DNA of 64,000 nucleotides from Nitrosomonas eutropha (GCF_900116685.1 NZ_FPBL01000008.1:30568-94567); one strand, 5' to 3'. Positions 21,549-31,691 are shown, counted from the stretch's first letter. Translations and numbers: made by a program. Notes: a model not told the origin generated them from the sequence alone.

Positions 21549-23723
21549 CTAAAAATTCACACGCACTCCCGCAAGACCAGAACGCCCAGGCAATGGCGCG
21601 CGATCCTTCAAAAAAGAGGTATGCCGCCGCGCTTCCTCATTTAACAAATTGGAGCCTCGCACGAACAGGCTGCAATTCATCTCCCCCCAGTCAAACCCAT
21701 AATCCAGCTGAACATTCAGCATTGTGTAACCAGCGGTAGCTGTTTCCAGTGAAGCGGTATCAGTCTGTTTGTATACTTGCATCATATCAACTTTCCCTCG
21801 CCAGGGGCCATAGGTATAATCAAGCGCACCTCCGAAACGAAGTGGCGTTATCCGTGGCAAATATCCCCCCGTGGACAGTCGCCCGCGCACGTAGTCAGTC
21901 CACAACCGCAAATCCAGTTTGCTACGACGATTGTTGAGCAGATGAATAATCGTTTCGAATTCCGCTCCTATGAAATTTGCATTACTCTGATCATAATTCA
22001 GTAATAACAGGCCATCCTTGTCCAGCACGCCCTTGATATCGACACGATCCGGCAATCTGTCACCTGTCAAATCTGATTCCCGCAAAAATATAAAATCACC
22101 GATCTGTTTGGCAAACAGGTTAAGTGTCCAGTTTAAATTCCCGTTTTGTTTGCTCAGAGACAGATCAATACTACTGGTCTTTTCCGGCGAGAGTGTGGTT
22201 CTGCCCACTTCAAATGTATTTGTAGCCAGATGCGGCCCGTTGGAATACAGCTCTTCCAATGCCGGGGCCCGCAGCGCGTAGGAAAGACTCCCACCCAGCG
22301 AATAATTCTCCTGAAATTTCCATGTTGCACCGCTTGAAATACTGAAAATGTCATGACTGACTTCAAAAGCGTCATTTTTACGCTCCGTCCATTGATGTTC
22401 AAAGCGCCCGCCCACCTCAATAATCCAGCGTCCGGCATCTAGTTTTTCCAGCAAGAATACCCCCAACGAATCCAGGTGAGAATCGGGAACAAAGGCCTCT
22501 TCACCAGCAGTAGAAAGATTGCGATTCTGGTATTGCAGTCCCAGCACACCCCTCCAATTACTTAGGGGCTGGTGCAGCATCTCAAGCCGACCATCCCACT
22601 CACGATTCAGCAGCAACGTTCCATTCCCATCATCTCCCGATTCCCGATGCGCATGATCGTTATAACCCCAGCGTATTTTTATTTTCTGCAACCCAGGCAG
22701 AGGTTGATTTAACGCCCCCTTCATATCGAAACGCGTCTGCTTTTGTCTGATTCGCGCCCCCTCTTCATGGCCCGATACAGCATCGTCACCATGCAAACCT
22801 TCGTCATGCCCGTGATCATGCCCCGGCACGCCATAGTGATTAACAAAGCGACTGACTGCGACCCCAAAAAAACCACGTTCGTCAATATAAGATAAACCAC
22901 TGGAAAAATTTGTTGTCCGGACATCGCTGTTCTCAAGCACACCTTTTTTCGCACCAGGCTCTGGCTCAATCTGCGCGAAACCGGGTATCGAATAATTCCC
23001 GGTGTGCCGCTTCATTCCATCCAGATGCCAGGCAAAATGCCCGGCTCCCGCATTAAGTCGGAATGCTCCCGTAAAATCATCAGCAACCGAGCTGTAATGC
23101 CCATACAGATCCCCCTCCATTTCATTAGGGATATGATCTGGTATCCGTTGATTAACGACATTCACCACTCCACCACTGGCTCCGGAGCCATAAAGCAAAG
23201 TCGAAGGTCCGCGAAAAATTTCAACCTGATCGGCAAACAACGCCTCTACTGCCACGGCATGATCAGGGCTGACCGTGGAAACATCCATCGTACCAACACC
23301 ATCCTCCAGCACCCGCACCCGCCCGCCGCCCAGGCCGCGGATTATTGGGCGACCGACCGCCGGCCCGAAATCACTGCTGGATACACCCAGCTCCTGAGAA
23401 ACTGCTTCACCAACATTACGTAAATCACGTGTTTGAATACGTTCTCGTTGCAAAATTGATACAGGCTTGGGTATATCTGCCTGAGTTCCACTTAAAGGAT
23501 CAGCCGTCACCACGATGGGTTGAAGTGATATGGATTCAGTCGCTGCAGACTCAAATGCCATACCATCAGACACTTCCGATACTTCCCGGGCGCAGGCGCA
23601 AAACGAAACCAACAACCCTGCAAATACTATCAGACCGGTTAAAGCCTCCGGTTTTCCTGAATCAAATTTGAATAAACGGAAAAGTTCGATTATGCTACTG
23701 CTTACAAACAAAACGATGAACAT
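21549..23723 (-). CDS. TonB-dependent receptor, ZnuD-like (metal) type with His-rich loop
   Basis: 724 residues. After an N-terminal hydrophobic segment, a TonB-box-like stretch (LQPIVVTADP) precedes the plug domain with RPIIRGLGGGRVRVLEDG, and a 22-strand barrel follows, ending in GLAGVRVNF with a terminal Phe. Around residues 300-320 a predicted loop is rich in His and Asp (HDHGHDEGLHGDD). This kind of loop is known from ZnuD zinc receptors, so a zinc or similar divalent-metal substrate is likely. The start ATG at 23721-23723 lacks a good ribosome-binding site; TTG at codon 5 is the only nearby alternative. The opposite strand carries a small lipoprotein gene whose own ribosome-binding site abuts this start. 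Confidence 0.88.
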   Translation of the reverse strand: MFIVLFVSSSIIELFRLFKFDSGKPEALTGLIVFAGLLVSFCACAREVSEVSDGMAFESAATESISLQPIVVTADPLSGTQADIPKPVSILQRERIQTRDLRNVGEAVSQELGVSSSDFGPAVGRPIIRGLGGGRVRVLEDGVGTMDVSTVSPDHAVAVEALFADQVEIFRGPSTLLYGSGASGGVVNVVNQRIPDHIPNEMEGDLYGHYSSVADDFTGAFRLNAGAGHFAWHLDGMKRHTGNYSIPGFAQIEPEPGAKKGVLENSDVRTTNFSSGLSYIDERGFFGVAVSRFVNHYGVPGHDHGHDEGLHGDDAVSGHEEGARIRQKQTRFDMKGALNQPLPGLQKIKIRWGYNDHAHRESGDDGNGTLLLNREWDGRLEMLHQPLSNWRGVLGLQYQNRNLSTAGEEAFVPDSHLDSLGVFLLEKLDAGRWIIEVGGRFEHQWTERKNDAFEVSHDIFSISSGATWKFQENYSLGGSLSYALRAPALEELYSNGPHLATNTFEVGRTTLSPEKTSSIDLSLSKQNGNLNWTLNLFAKQIGDFIFLRESDLTGDRLPDRVDIKGVLDKDGLLLLNYDQSNANFIGAEFETIIHLLNNRRSKLDLRLWTDYVRGRLSTGGYLPRITPLRFGGALDYTYGPWRGKVDMMQVYKQTDTASLETATAGYTMLNVQLDYGFDWGEMNCSLFVRGSNLLNEEARRHTSFLKDRAPLPGRSGLAGVRVNF

Positions 23724-23734
23724 AGGAGGTTTAA

Positions 23735-23941
23735 ATGTTTAGATTTTCATTTTTAGCAATCGCCTGCGCAGCCATCTTGGCGTTAAGTGCCTGCGAAGAG
23801 AAAAAAAGCCTTGATGGGCACTCAATGGAGAAACCACCTCCCTCAGCTTTCATGGAGCGTGATTCCGCCCCAGATCTCGACAACCCTGAAGGGATGGCTA
23901 CGAGTTCATCTTCACCCGAAGAGGAAAAGGGCCAACCTTAA
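23735..23941 (+). CDS. Small lipoprotein, unknown function
   Basis: 68 residues. The signal peptide MFRFSFLAIACAAILALSAC ends in a lipobox (LSAC, Cys20). The mature part is about 48 residues, polar and acidic, rich in Pro, Ser and Glu, with no recognised domain. A strong ribosome-binding site AGGAGGT at 23724-23730 supports real translation. It is transcribed divergently from the TonB receptor, with 11 bp between start codons, so the two messages must begin inside each other or from overlapping promoters. It may act with the receptor; no function can be assigned. Confidence 0.72.
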   Translation: MFRFSFLAIACAAILALSACEEKKSLDGHSMEKPPPSAFMERDSAPDLDNPEGMATSSSSPEEEKGQP

Positions 23942-24369
23942 AACTTCACAATTATAAACAGCTCACCAGTACAATTAGCGTGATCTGTATGATGCCATGC
24001 ATAGCCTTCTTATTTGAAAGATGTGTAGCAAAATCTAAGGAAGGCTATGTAGGTAAAGTGAAATCGGAACAAACAGCCTCTCTTGCGAGTGCGCAAGATT
24101 AATTAGCCTCACCATCCATACATATTCGCCATGTTCTGGCTCTGGCGCATATTTACCCGCCATCACAAGAAACAACTCAATATTTACTGGCAGTAATAAA
24201 TATTGTCCAAAAGGTACTCGCAGAAACAAGTTGTAGCGTAGTCGTTAGTTCATCGATGGAATTTATACACAAAAACTCCCTGTGAAAACATGATAGAAAT
24301 TGCTACCCACAACACCCGCGCCCGTTAAGCTATTTTTATTATGGCTGTTTTGCTATGATGAGGAACCTT
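23942..24369. other. Gene-free stretch with two inverted repeats
   Basis: About 430 bp between the small lipoprotein and the PHP gene. A perfect 10-bp inverted repeat, CATAGCCTTC at 24000-24009 and GAAGGCTATG at 24040-24049, could form a stem with a 30-nt loop. A second, AATATTTA/TAAATATT, lies at 24179-24204. Neither is followed by a T-tract on the plus strand. A 64-codon minus-strand frame (24035-24229) has no recognisable product. The promoter of the downstream operon should be near 24330-24365. Confidence 0.45.
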
Positions 24370-25251
24370 GTGATCACACATTCTTCGATGTTAAACATTG
24401 ACTTGCACAGCCACTCAACCATATCCGATGGTATGTTATCACCCTCTCGATTATTGGCGCACGCAGCCTCGCGTGGTGTAAATATACTGGCATTAACAGA
24501 TCATGACGATATTGCGGGGTTGAGTGAAGCCCGCCACCGCGCCCTGCAGGAAAATATCACATTAATCAACGGCGTTGAGATTTCTGTCACGTGGCGCAGC
24601 CGGACTTTACACATCATAGGACTTAGAATCAACCCCGAGCATCCACCACTGGCAGATGGGTTAGAAGAAATCCGAGATGGCCGTATGGATCGGGCACAAG
24701 CAATTGCTGCACAACTGGATAAATACGGTATTCATGGCAGTCTTGAGGGTGCTCGTGCCCAGGCTGGTGAAAGCAGATTAATCGGTCGCACACACTTCGC
24801 CCGTTTTCTGGCTAGCCAGGGATACGCCAAGGATGTCAAATCCGTATTCAAAAAATTCCTGGTCAAAGGCAAGCCTGGCCATGTCTCACACGTATGGACC
24901 AGTCTGAGTGAGGCCATAGATTGGATTCGTGGCAGTGGAGGTCAGGCTGTCATTGCCCATCCAGCTCGCTACAAGCTGGGTAATAACCTGCTCGAACAAT
25001 TACTTAGCGAATTTTGTGAGCTAGGGGGGGCAGGAATAGAAGTTGTCTCTTCCAGCCATACGTCCGAACAAACTCGGCAATTTGCACAACTGGCTTCTCG
25101 CATGAATCTGTACGCATCGTGCGGATCCGACTACCATGGCCCGGGAGAAAGTTACTTTGATCTGGGCCGATTACCCGCGTTGCCGCCCGAATGTACCCCG
25201 ATATGGTCAGAATGGAAAATTTCAGACATTCAGAAAAAGTCAATCCAGTAA
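24370..25251 (+). CDS. PHP-domain phosphoesterase (RNase AM / TrpH-YciV family)
   Basis: 293 residues. The PHP metal-site motifs are DLHSHSTISDG close to the N-terminus, LTDHDD, NGVEIS, and later VIAHPARYKL and CGSDYHGPGE. E. coli homologues (YciV/TrpH, now RNase AM) remove 5' nucleotides from short RNA and mature rRNA 5' ends, and also hydrolyse 3',5'-nucleoside bisphosphates. The start is chosen as GTG at 24370 because GAGGA lies six bases upstream; ATG at 24355 and ATG at 24388 (giving MLNIDLHSHS) are alternatives. It precedes a yciO-like gene, the same pair as in E. coli. Confidence 0.85.
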   Translation: MITHSSMLNIDLHSHSTISDGMLSPSRLLAHAASRGVNILALTDHDDIAGLSEARHRALQENITLINGVEISVTWRSRTLHIIGLRINPEHPPLADGLEEIRDGRMDRAQAIAAQLDKYGIHGSLEGARAQAGESRLIGRTHFARFLASQGYAKDVKSVFKKFLVKGKPGHVSHVWTSLSEAIDWIRGSGGQAVIAHPARYKLGNNLLEQLLSEFCELGGAGIEVVSSSHTSEQTRQFAQLASRMNLYASCGSDYHGPGESYFDLGRLPALPPECTPIWSEWKISDIQKKSIQ

Positions 25252-25363
25252 CCATAAATGAGCAAGCCGGATAAACCAGATTATTATTCTCTGGAAAGTT
25301 ACCTATTTCACTCAATCATGAAACTGTTGTAATTTCCTTATATAACCGCTTTAAAAAATAGCC

Positions 25364-25996
25364 ATGGCTCAATTTTTTTCCATACATCCACAAACACCCC
25401 ACTTAAGACTTATCCGCCAGGCAGCTGATATCGTTCGCAAAGGCGGCATAATTGTTTATCCAACCGATTCCTGTTACGCACTGGGTTGCCAGATCGGCAA
25501 CAAGGAGGCAATGGATCGCATACGCACCATTCGCAAAGTGGATCAGAATCATAATTTCACACTGGTGTGCCGGGATCTGGCGGAAATAGCAACGTATGCC
25601 AAAGTGGACAATGCGCAATATCGTCTGCTTAAAACCGCCACACCCGGCAGCTATACTTTTATTCTGACTGCGAGTCGCGAAGTTCCACGTCGGCTCCAAC
25701 ATCCCAAGCGCCACACAATCGGGCTACGCATCCCCGAGCATCCTGTCACACAGGCATTATTAGCCGAATTAAACGAACCTCTGCTGAGCTCAACACTTAT
25801 CCTCCCAGAGGACGAGCTGCCACTGAATGATGCCGAAGAAATACGCCAGCGCCTGGAACATCAGGTCGAGTTAATCATGGATGCCGGCTCCTGTGGCACC
25901 AACATGACTACGGTAATTGATCTGACGGAAGCAACCCCGAGAATCGCCCGCCTTGGAAAAGGGGATCTCTCACCCTTCGGAATCACGAATGGATGA
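25364..25996 (+). CDS. YciO-like protein (Sua5/YciO/YrdC family)
   Basis: 210 residues. Fold-defining segments include GGIIVYPTDSCYALGCQIGN near residues 27-46, PGSYTFIL, and GLRIPEHPVTQALLAEL. The family includes enzymes that make threonylcarbamoyl-AMP for tRNA t6A, but this protein resembles the YciO branch (HPQTPHLRLIRQAADIV opening), whose role is less certain than TsaC. It overlaps the downstream protease gene by 8 bp and follows the PHP gene by about 110 bp, a conserved neighbourhood. Confidence 0.87.
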   Translation: MAQFFSIHPQTPHLRLIRQAADIVRKGGIIVYPTDSCYALGCQIGNKEAMDRIRTIRKVDQNHNFTLVCRDLAEIATYAKVDNAQYRLLKTATPGSYTFILTASREVPRRLQHPKRHTIGLRIPEHPVTQALLAELNEPLLSSTLILPEDELPLNDAEEIRQRLEHQVELIMDAGSCGTNMTTVIDLTEATPRIARLGKGDLSPFGITNG

Positions 25997-26654
25997 CATC
26001 ATTCAAGGTATCGCTATTTACGCACTGCCTGTTATTTTTGCCATCACATTGCATGAGGCCGCCCACGGCTATGTTGCCCGGCATTTTGGTGATCTAACCG
26101 CAGAAAAAGCCGGGCGTATCAGCCTGAATCCACTCAGGCACATTGATCCTTTTGGCACTATTCTACTTCCCTTAATGATGTTCCTGGCTAGCAAACTGGT
26201 AATGGGTAACGGCCTGCTTTTTGGCTGGGCCAAACCGGTCCCCGTTAATTTCAACCAGTTACGACAACCCAAAAAAAACATGCTGTGGGTAGCTGCCGCC
26301 GGCCCAGGTGCCAACCTGCTAATGGCCTTCTTCTGGGCAGCCATCATCAAATTCGGAATAAGTGTACCTGACGGTACTTATGCCAAGCCCATGATATTAA
26401 TGGGCATCGCTGGTATCGAAATTAACGTGGTTTTGATGGTGCTGAACCTCTTACCCCTGCCACCGCTTGATGGTGGACGTATAGCAGTAAGTCTGCTGCC
26501 CAACAAACTTGCCTGGAAATTTGCTCAAATTGAACCCTATGGGTTTGTAATTTTGCTGGTACTACTCGTCAGCGGTGTCCTGGGGGTGGTGCTATGGCCT
26601 CTGATTACAATCACCAAACAGATGATCGTCATACTTTTTGGTCTTTATGTATAA
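25989..26654 (+). CDS. Small site-2 protease (M50 family, no PDZ)
   Basis: 221 residues with five to six membrane segments. The zinc-binding motif HEAAH is at residues 22-26 in the first helix, and LPPLDGGRI provides the third ligand, as in M50 group proteins without PDZ domains. Substrate unknown; it is distinct from the RseP in this window. The ATG at 25989 overlaps the end of the yciO-like gene (stop at 25996); a longer frame from 25953 is possible but would begin before conserved sequence. trpS follows after 76 bp. Confidence 0.88.
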   Translation: MDDIIQGIAIYALPVIFAITLHEAAHGYVARHFGDLTAEKAGRISLNPLRHIDPFGTILLPLMMFLASKLVMGNGLLFGWAKPVPVNFNQLRQPKKNMLWVAAAGPGANLLMAFFWAAIIKFGISVPDGTYAKPMILMGIAGIEINVVLMVLNLLPLPPLDGGRIAVSLLPNKLAWKFAQIEPYGFVILLVLLVSGVLGVVLWPLITITKQMIVILFGLYV

Positions 26655-26730
26655 ATAGTGTTCTCTCTACGTATCGCCAGGCACCCTTATATTTTTTCTT
26701 CGATTCCACGCTATCCGGAGCTCTGTAAAA

Positions 26731-27933
26731 ATGTTTGTTGATCGCGTTCTCTCAGGCATGCGTCCTACAGGAAATCTACATCTAGGACATTACCATGGTG
26801 TATTGAAAAACTGGTTAGCCTTACAGCAGAAATATGAATGCCTCTTTTTTGTGGCTGACTGGCATGCATTGACGACTCATTACGACTCCCCCGAAATCAT
26901 TGAGCAGAATAGCTGGAATATGGTAATCGACTGGCTGGCAGCAGGAGTAGATCCTACACAGACAACCTTATTCATTCAGTCGAAAGTCCCCGCACACGCC
27001 GAGTTATATTTATTATTATCAATGATTACCCCACTTGGCTGGCTGGAACGTGTCCCTACTTACAAAGATCAGCAGGAAAAACTTGTTGCGAAGGATCTCA
27101 GTACCTACGGTTTTCTCGGGTATCCTCTCCTGCAAAGTGCTGACATACTGGTTTACCGGGCCAATCTTGTTCCTGTAGGAGAAGACCAGGCACCTCACCT
27201 GGAGTTTACGCGTGAAGTATCTCGCCGGTTTAACCATATCTTTGGCAAAGAACCGGATTTTGAGAAAAGGGTAACACAAGCCATTAAAAAAATGAGCTCT
27301 GAAAAAGGAAAGCTTTATGGTGAACTGCGTAATCGCTATCAGGAAAAAGGTGACGAGAATGCGCTTACTGAAGCCAGATTATTACTGGAGGAACAACAAA
27401 ATCTTGGCATGGATGATCGCGAGCGGCTATCCGGTCATCTGGAAGGAAGAAGTAAGGTCATTTTGCCTGAGCCACAAACGCTATTGACCAAAGCATCCAA
27501 AATGCCCGGCCTGGATGGCCAGAAGATGTCCAAATCGTATGGCAACACAATCGGCTTGCGTGAAGATGCGGACAGTATTGCTCGAAAAATTCGCACCATG
27601 CCAACTGATCCAGCACGCATTCGCCGCAACGACCCTGGTAATCCGGAGAAATGTCCAGTATGGCAATTCCACCAACTTTATTCATCAGAAGATACCCGGA
27701 AATGGGTATGGCAAGGCTGCACAACCGCAGAGATCGGGTGCCTGGAATGCAAACAACCGATCATTCAGTCAATACGGGAAGAACAGGCGCCCATTCTGGA
27801 ACGTGCCAAAATGTATGAGGAAGACCCTGCTCAAGTAAAAAAAATTGTCGCCGAAGGATGTAAAAAAGCCAATCAACTGGCGGAAGAAACTATGCGGGAT
27901 GTCAGAGCGGCATTGGGGATCGGGTATCCGTGA
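26731..27933 (+). CDS. trpS: Tryptophanyl-tRNA synthetase
   Basis: 400 residues. Class I signature HLGHYHG (HIGH-type) at 17-23, and KMSKS at 265-269. It is about 65 residues longer than the E. coli enzyme; the extra sequence lies mainly before KMSKS (the charged stretch from about 188 to 255, including GELRNRYQEKGDENALTEA), a form I believe is usual in betaproteobacteria. It charges tRNA-Trp. The stop overlaps the scpA start by 4 bp (ATGA), so the synthetase is coupled to the segregation genes. Confidence 0.96.
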   Translation: MFVDRVLSGMRPTGNLHLGHYHGVLKNWLALQQKYECLFFVADWHALTTHYDSPEIIEQNSWNMVIDWLAAGVDPTQTTLFIQSKVPAHAELYLLLSMITPLGWLERVPTYKDQQEKLVAKDLSTYGFLGYPLLQSADILVYRANLVPVGEDQAPHLEFTREVSRRFNHIFGKEPDFEKRVTQAIKKMSSEKGKLYGELRNRYQEKGDENALTEARLLLEEQQNLGMDDRERLSGHLEGRSKVILPEPQTLLTKASKMPGLDGQKMSKSYGNTIGLREDADSIARKIRTMPTDPARIRRNDPGNPEKCPVWQFHQLYSSEDTRKWVWQGCTTAEIGCLECKQPIIQSIREEQAPILERAKMYEEDPAQVKKIVAEGCKKANQLAEETMRDVRAALGIGYP

Positions 27934-28778
27934 TGAATGACATATCCAGACAAGCCTTTGCAGATACCGGGAATATACTGGATAACGCTGCATTAATCGA
28001 CCCGGTTGCAAGAGTACAGGGCATACCGCTACTGGAGGTTCCACAAGATTTATACATTCCACCCGAGGCACTCCAGATTTTTCTGGAAACCTTTGAAGGA
28101 CCGCTTGATCTGCTACTTTATCTGATCCGCAAGCATAATCTGGATATTCTTGATATTCCCATGGCCGAACTCACGCGGCAATATATCGCTTATGTCGAAA
28201 CCATGCGCGCTGATCAGCTTGAGCTGGCTGCTGAATATCTGCTCATGACTGCGTTACTGATCGATATCAAATCTCGCATGCTGCTGCCGCACCCGGCCAT
28301 CATCCAGGAAGAGGAAGTCGATCCCCGGGCAGAGCTGGTACGGCGACTCTTGGAATATGAACAAATCAAACAGGCCGCCATCCACATACATAGCCTGCCG
28401 ATTGTTGGCAAAGATTTTATGTTGGCCTCTGTCTGGACTGATTTCATTGCTGAAAAACAGTTCCCTGATGTCAATCCTCAAGATTTGTACGATACCTGGC
28501 TTGCACTGATGGAACGCCTCAAACTTAACTGTAACCACACCATTCGTTACGAAGCCATCTCTGTACGGGCATGCATGAGTGAAATTCTGAAAAACCTGCA
28601 ACCCCGGGGCAGCGCTTCCTTTACTGAATTATTCAGTAATATCTCAAATATTCACAAACTTGTAGCCAGTTTCCTTGCGCTGCTGGAGTTAGCGCGGGAA
28701 GCGCTGGTTGATATTGTTCAATCAGATCGCTTTGGAACAATTTATGTCCACACCTGCCATTCTGACCGAACCAGTTGA
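27930..28778 (+). CDS. scpA: Segregation and condensation protein A
   Basis: 282 residues. The kleisin-type N-terminal domain starts at [23 protein letters not shown] (about residues 50-72), followed by the helix with [18 protein letters not shown], and a C-terminal winged-helix (SFTELFSN onwards). ScpA bridges the heads of SMC and binds ScpB to compact and segregate chromosomes. About 45 residues precede the conserved core, including a poorly conserved tail. It overlaps trpS by 4 bp and scpB by 35 bp. Confidence 0.94.
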   Translation: MMNDISRQAFADTGNILDNAALIDPVARVQGIPLLEVPQDLYIPPEALQIFLETFEGPLDLLLYLIRKHNLDILDIPMAELTRQYIAYVETMRADQLELAAEYLLMTALLIDIKSRMLLPHPAIIQEEEVDPRAELVRRLLEYEQIKQAAIHIHSLPIVGKDFMLASVWTDFIAEKQFPDVNPQDLYDTWLALMERLKLNCNHTIRYEAISVRACMSEILKNLQPRGSASFTELFSNISNIHKLVASFLALLELAREALVDIVQSDRFGTIYVHTCHSDRTS

Positions 28779-29394
28779 AGCAAATCTGGTTCTTTCGCTG
28801 AATGATCAGATTGTCAGGGTTGTTGAAGCCGCATTGTTAACAACATCCGAGCCTTTGATCATTAACGATCTCAAGAAGCTCTTTGAGGGTGATATTGATA
28901 AAAAAATACTGCAGGAATCCCTGACAATCCTGGATAAGAAATGGCGTGACAGCGGGATAGAACTGGTTTCAGTCGCAGGAGGCTGGCGCTTCCAAAGTAA
29001 GCCTGAAATGCAAATTTTCCTGGATCGGCTCAGCCCACAAAGGCCGCCCCGCTATTCGCGTGCAGTAATGGAAACTTTAGCCATCATCGCCTACCGGCAA
29101 CCTGTCACCCGTGGAGATATTGAAGAAATCCGGGGAGTAGCGGTTTCTACACAAGTTATTAAAACCCTGGAATCACGCGGCTGGATTGAAACTATTGGAC
29201 AGCGCGAAATACCGGGCAAACCTTATCTTTATGCAACCACCCGGCATTTTCTTGATGATCTGAATTTGCAATCTCTGGAACAGCTCCCCTCCCTGGAAAA
29301 TTTTAATTCCCTGAATATATCCGCAGAGGAAAAGCCAAATGATCAGGGAATAGATCAAGAGTCCAGCAAATCCGCCATTCACGAGTCAATATAA
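28744..29394 (+). CDS. scpB: Segregation and condensation protein B
   Basis: 216 residues. Two winged-helix domains: the first from [20 protein letters not shown], the second containing [20 protein letters not shown] and [16 protein letters not shown], a diagnostic ScpB segment. It forms a homodimer that binds ScpA in the SMC complex. The ATG at 28744 has GGAA about eight bases upstream; a TTG at 28708 would add 12 residues. The last ~40 residues are polar and variable. icd starts 22 bp downstream. Confidence 0.93.
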   Translation: MSTPAILTEPVEANLVLSLNDQIVRVVEAALLTTSEPLIINDLKKLFEGDIDKKILQESLTILDKKWRDSGIELVSVAGGWRFQSKPEMQIFLDRLSPQRPPRYSRAVMETLAIIAYRQPVTRGDIEEIRGVAVSTQVIKTLESRGWIETIGQREIPGKPYLYATTRHFLDDLNLQSLEQLPSLENFNSLNISAEEKPNDQGIDQESSKSAIHESI

Positions 29395-29416
29395 TTTTTC
29401 AACTTCTGGAGACACT

Positions 29417-30664
29417 ATGTATCAACATATCAAGGTACCAGCCACCGGCAGCAAAATTCAGGTAAAAAATGACTCTTCCCTGATCGTGCCAGATAATCCA
29501 ATCATCCCTTTTATTGAGGGAGATGGCACAGGTATAGATATCACACCCGTCATGATCGAAGTGATCAATGGTGCCGTAAAAAAAGCATACGGTGATTCCC
29601 GGAAGATTTCCTGGATGGAAATTTATGCAGGCGAGAAATCGACTCGTGTCTATGGACGGGATGTCTGGCTGCCAGACGAAACCTTGCAAGCGGCAAAGGA
29701 ATTTGTGGTATCCATCAAGGGGCCATTAACCACACCAGTAAGCGGTGGCATCCGGTCAATCAATGTCGCATTACGCCAACTGCTGGATCTGTATATTTGT
29801 CTGCGCCCGGTACGGTATTTCCAGGGTGTCCCCAGCCCGGTCAAACAGCCGGAGAAAGTGGATATGATCATATTTCGTGAAAACTCGGAAGATATCTATG
29901 CGGGTATCGAATGGGAAGCCGGAACAGCAGCTGTTGAAAAAGTAATTAATTTTCTGACAACAGAAATGGAAATCACCAAGATCCGATTTCCTCAATCTTC
30001 CGCGATCGGGATAAAACCAGTTTCAAAAGAAGGTAGCGAACGTTTGATCAGAAAAGCCATTCAGTATGCAATCGACCATAAACGGCGCTCTGTCACCTTG
30101 GTGCACAAAGGAAATATCATGAAATTCACAGAAGGTGCTTTCAAGAAATGGGGTTACGAACTGGCAGCAAAAGAATTTGGCGCAGAGCTACTGGATGGTG
30201 GGCCGTGGATGAAACTGCAGCACGATGGTAATGAAATTATCATCAAGGATGTTATTGCTGATGCCTTCCTCCAGCAAATCTTGCTGCGTCCCGATGAATA
30301 TGATGTTATCGCCACCCTGAATTTAAATGGTGACTATATTTCTGATGCTCTGGCCGCACAGGTGGGTGGTATCGGAATCGCTCCCGGAGCAAATCTGAGC
30401 GACAGCATAGCGATATTTGAGGCGACACACGGCACAGCACCAAAGTACGCTGGCAAAGATCAAGTCAATCCAGGATCAATCATCCTGTCAGCAGAAATGA
30501 TGCTCAGACACATTAACTGGCACGAAGCAGCCGATATCATTATCAGTTCAATGGAGAAAACAATACAGGACAGAATCATGACCTATGATCTGGCAAGACT
30601 TACACCAGATGCTAGGCAGGTCACTTCTTCAGAATTTGGGAGTGCAATGATACAAAGAATGTAA
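29417..30664 (+). CDS. icd: NADP-dependent isocitrate dehydrogenase
   Basis: 415 residues, the E. coli-type homodimeric enzyme. Substrate-binding segment [14 protein letters not shown] includes the regulatory serine of the SxN motif. The coenzyme loop [17 protein letters not shown] and the downstream Tyr/Arg in MTYDLARL mark NADP specificity. It oxidatively decarboxylates isocitrate to 2-oxoglutarate in the citric-acid cycle. A kinase/phosphatase (AceK) is not nearby. A GGAG seven to eight bases before the ATG supports the start. It faces the cold-shock gene convergently. Confidence 0.97.
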   Translation: MYQHIKVPATGSKIQVKNDSSLIVPDNPIIPFIEGDGTGIDITPVMIEVINGAVKKAYGDSRKISWMEIYAGEKSTRVYGRDVWLPDETLQAAKEFVVSIKGPLTTPVSGGIRSINVALRQLLDLYICLRPVRYFQGVPSPVKQPEKVDMIIFRENSEDIYAGIEWEAGTAAVEKVINFLTTEMEITKIRFPQSSAIGIKPVSKEGSERLIRKAIQYAIDHKRRSVTLVHKGNIMKFTEGAFKKWGYELAAKEFGAELLDGGPWMKLQHDGNEIIIKDVIADAFLQQILLRPDEYDVIATLNLNGDYISDALAAQVGGIGIAPGANLSDSIAIFEATHGTAPKYAGKDQVNPGSIILSAEMMLRHINWHEAADIIISSMEKTIQDRIMTYDLARLTPDARQVTSSEFGSAMIQRM

Positions 30665-30728
30665 CAGAACTCATGAAATCAAGATTCCCTGTAACATTTA
30701 CCTCAGTAAATCTATTTTAGAAATTAAA

Positions 30729-30763
30729 CCCCGGCCTGACATTATAAAAACTTCAGGCCGGGG
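30729..30763 (-). terminator. Intrinsic terminator of the cold-shock gene
   Basis: A perfect 11-bp GC-rich stem (CCCCGGCCTGA at 30729-30739 with TCAGGCCGGGG at 30753-30763) around a 13-nt AT-rich loop. On the minus strand it is followed by TTTAATTT, so it mainly terminates the cold-shock transcript; read from icd (plus) it is followed only by AAAAACC. Confidence 0.85.
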
Positions 30764-30802
30764 AAAAACCGACCTCTAAAGGTCAGCTTTTACACCACCA
30801 AG

Positions 30803-31006
30803 TTAGGCAGCTTGAATATTTGAAGCTTGCTTGCCTTTTGGTCCTTGCGTAACTTCAAAGCTTACTTTTTGGCCTTCCTTCAGGGTCTTGAAGCCTGACA
30901 TATTGATCGCGGAAAAATGCGCGAACAAATCCTCGCTGCCGTCATCCGGTGTAATAAAACCAAATCCTTTAGAATCATTGAACCACTTTACTGTGCCTGT
31001 TGCCAT
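30803..31006 (-). CDS. Cold-shock protein of the CspA family
   Basis: 67 residues, single cold-shock domain. RNP1 motif KGFGFI and RNP2-like DLFAHF are intact, with the conserved [19 protein letters not shown] opening. Such proteins melt RNA secondary structure and act as RNA chaperones at low temperature or in stationary phase. AGGAAG lies five bases before the ATG, and a long 5' region is available upstream, as is usual for regulated csp genes. A strong terminator follows the stop. Confidence 0.95.
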   Translation of the reverse strand: MATGTVKWFNDSKGFGFITPDDGSEDLFAHFSAINMSGFKTLKEGQKVSFEVTQGPKGKQASNIQAA

Positions 31007-31378
31007 TTCTACTTCCTATAAAAAACTGGGCCGGATACCCTGATACTATTTGAATTTCAAGACCGCAAACGGCTCTAACCAGTACTGCAGAAAACTTGAA
31101 GCCAAACGCCGGTTGCAGTTTTACGCAAAATATGTCCCAAGTCAAGCAAAGATACGATGTTGATGCTACAAATTTTCACTTATGAAATGAGGCAAATAAC
31201 TACTTGACTAATCACTCAAGAAAGACAGGAACTTTGTCGTAATCGACCCAGATGACTCCAGGAAAGAAGGTGGCTATAAACACCGGAAAGATCGGGTTAG
31301 CGGTTAGAATACAGAAGTCAGTACTGATAAATATTTTTCTTATAAAATACCAGACCCAGAACATCGAAAACGTAAGCC
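31007..31378. other. Divergent intergenic region csp / clpS
   Basis: 372 bp between the divergently transcribed cold-shock gene and clpS. It should contain both promoters and a structured csp leader. I could not find a convincing pair of -35/-10 boxes for either. No gene-like frame is seen. Confidence 0.4.
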
Positions 31379-31690
31379 ATGGCAACAGATAACCGAAATC
31401 CTGAAAGTGTTATCGAAAAAGGCAAAACCAGATTGACCCCCCCGCCTTTATATAAGGTAATACTGATTAATGATGATTTTACCCCCATGGATTTCGTGGT
31501 AAAGGTGTTACGCCACTTCTTCTTCATGGATGAAGAAATGGCAACCCGAATCATGTTGAAAATTCACACTGAAGGTGTAGGAACATGTGGAACTTATCCC
31601 GGCGATATTGCAGCCACAAAAGTACAGCAGGTTAATGAATTATCAAAACAAAATCAGCATCCACTCATGTGTGTGATGGAGAAGGAATAA
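31379..31690 (+). CDS. clpS: ATP-dependent Clp protease adaptor ClpS
   Basis: 103 residues. The disordered N-terminus is followed by the conserved core [18 protein letters not shown], then [20 protein letters not shown], the N-degron binding pocket region. ClpS delivers N-end-rule substrates to ClpAP. clpA starts 1 bp after the stop, so the pair is translationally linked. Confidence 0.97.
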   Translation: MATDNRNPESVIEKGKTRLTPPPLYKVILINDDFTPMDFVVKVLRHFFFMDEEMATRIMLKIHTEGVGTCGTYPGDIAATKVQQVNELSKQNQHPLMCVMEKE

Positions 31691-31691
31691 T

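Noticed and set aside
24035..24229. 64-codon minus-strand frame in the lipoprotein-PHP gap
   Set aside because: No homology pattern and overlaps one arm of an inverted repeat.
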